This document shows, piece by piece, positions 5,327-6,294 of a stretch of 6,294 nt of DNA. Numbering within the stretch: position 1 is the stretch's first letter; each line of letters begins with the position of its first letter. The stretch lies in assembly GCA_035556395.1 (NCBI GenBank), contig DATMFB010000005.1, forward strand, positions 1 to 6,294, written 5' to 3'. Both the position numbers and the translations under genes were made by a program. The notes under the pieces were generated by a model, which worked only from the letters and a program-made list of their open reading frames with translations, did not search any database and had not been told where the DNA came from. This DNA is from 73-13 sp035556395 (GTDB lineage: Bacteria > Actinomycetota > Actinomycetes > Actinomycetales > Microbacteriaceae).

Positions 5327-6294
5327 TCATTGCCCCTGGGCGGCGTACTTCGCCTCGGTCGCGTCCTTCGCCGGGGCCCACCAATCCTCGTGCTGCCGGT
5401 ACCAGTCGATCGTCGCCGCGAGACCCGAGCGGAAGTCCTGGAACTGCGGCCGCCAGCCGAGCTCCGTGCGCAGCTTCGTCGAGTCGATCGCGTAGCGCAG
5501 GTCGTGGCCGGGACGGTCGACGACGTGGTCGTAGGCATCCCGCGGCTGCCCGAGGAGCTCGAGGATCAGCTCGATGACGTCCTTGTTGCTCTCCTCGCCG
5601 TCGGCGCCGATGAGATACGTCTCGCCGATGCGACCCCGCTCGAGGATCGTCAGCACGGCGCGGGAGTGGTCGTTCGCGTGGATCCAGTCCCTGACGTTCT
5701 CTCCCGTGCCGTAGAGCTTGGGGCGCTGACCGCGCAGGACGTTCGTGATCTGGCGTGGGATGAACTTCTCGACGTGCTGGTACGGGCCGTAATTGTTCGA
5801 GCAGTTCGAGATCGTCGCCTGCAGGCCGAAGGAGCGGATCCAGGCGCGCACGAGCAGGTCGCTGCCCGCCTTGGTGCTCGAGTAAGGCGAGGACGGATTG
5901 TACGCGGTCTGCTCCGTGAACCGGGCCGGGTCGTCGAGCTCGAGGTCGCCGTAGACCTCGTCGGTCGAGATGTGGTGGAAGCGGGTCCCGTGCTTGCGCG
6001 CGGCCTCGATGAGCGTGAACGTGCCGACGATGTTCGTGTCGACGAAGGGGCGCGGGTCCGCGAGCGAGTTGTCGTTGTGGCTCTCGGCGGCGTAGTGCAC
6101 GACCGCGTCGTGGCTCGCGACGAGCGGCTCGACGAGTTCCGCGTCGGCGATGTCGCCCTTGACGAAGGCGAAGCGCTCCGGTGGGAGTCCGGCGAGCGAG
6201 GCGAGGTTGCCGGCGTACGTCAGCTTGTCGAGCACCGTGACGAAGTGGTCGGTCTCGTCGATGAGGTGGTGGACGAAGTTCGAGCCGATGAAGC
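5327..6294 (-). CDS. rmlB: dTDP-glucose 4,6-dehydratase (RmlB), 5' end outside window
   Basis: RmlB converts dTDP-D-glucose to dTDP-4-keto-6-deoxy-D-glucose using bound NAD+, the second step of dTDP-L-rhamnose synthesis. The frame stays open to the right edge: the first full codons read FIGSNFVHHL, the end of the GGxGFIGSNF cofactor loop, so only about ten N-terminal residues should be missing. A GTG at 6235 is therefore internal and not the start. The visible 321 residues include TVLDKLTYAGN, HYAAESHNDNSL, the catalytic triplet TDE in HISTDEVYGDL (visible residues 110-112), YSSTK (Y137, K141), SNCSNNYGPYQ, PRQITNVL and NVRDWIHANDH. The C-terminus has GHDLRYAIDSTKLR and EDWWAP. The expected total is about 330 residues, normal for the family. 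Its TGA lies at 5327-5329, overlapping one candidate rmlD start. It is the first visible gene of the operon; the promoter, and probably rmlA or rmlC, lie to the right. Confidence 0.97.
   Translation of the reverse strand, partial: FIGSNFVHHLIDETDHFVTVLDKLTYAGNLASLAGLPPERFAFVKGDIADAELVEPLVASHDAVVHYAAESHNDNSLADPRPFVDTNIVGTFTLIEAARKHGTRFHHISTDEVYGDLELDDPARFTEQTAYNPSSPYSSTKAGSDLLVRAWIRSFGLQATISNCSNNYGPYQHVEKFIPRQITNVLRGQRPKLYGTGENVRDWIHANDHSRAVLTILERGRIGETYLIGADGEESNKDVIELILELLGQPRDAYDHVVDRPGHDLRYAIDSTKLRTELGWRPQFQDFRSGLAATIDWYRQHEDWWAPAKDATEAKYAAQGQ

Noticed and set aside
6233..6235. GTG at 6235 as the rmlB start
   Set aside because: The frame continues upstream to the window edge with FIGSNF, part of the conserved cofactor loop, so this GTG is internal.

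Overview
The window looks like chromosomal DNA from a very high-GC Gram-positive bacterium, most likely an actinobacterium and perhaps a member of the Microbacteriaceae. The evidence is the extreme G/C preference at third codon positions, the Actinobacteria-style LytR-CpsA-Psr (LCP) protein, and the gene set for rhamnose-containing wall glycans. The genus cannot be fixed from this sequence alone.

Layout. Positions 1-756 (+) hold the 3' part of an LCP-family wall-polymer ligase, cut by the left edge. Positions 757-1247 contain no credible gene. They hold a perfect 16-bp palindrome just after the LCP stop, two ~84-bp direct-repeat copies (about 94% identical) that can fold into alternative hairpins, a short G-rich tandem repeat, and a possible GC hairpin after the opposing operon. 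Positions 1248-6294 form one operon-like block on the minus strand. In transcription order it runs rmlB (5' end cut by the right edge), rmlD, a GT4-type glycosyltransferase, a GT2 rhamnosyltransferase-like glycosyltransferase, and a second GT4-type glycosyltransferase. Three junctions overlap by 1-4 bases. The rmlB/rmlD junction either overlaps by 4 bases or has a 32-base gap, depending on the rmlD start.

How the genes fit together. RmlB and RmlD catalyse the second and last of the four steps that make dTDP-L-rhamnose; rmlA and rmlC are not in the window. The three glycosyltransferases probably use rhamnose and other sugars to build a lipid-linked oligosaccharide or polysaccharide. The LCP enzyme, transcribed towards this operon, belongs to the family that attaches such glycans to peptidoglycan. 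The genes are therefore ordinary in kind: a cell-wall or surface glycan locus. The least explained part is the repeat pair in the convergent intergenic region. Four of its five differences between copies are C/T changes that keep base pairing as G-U wobbles in a plus-strand transcript.
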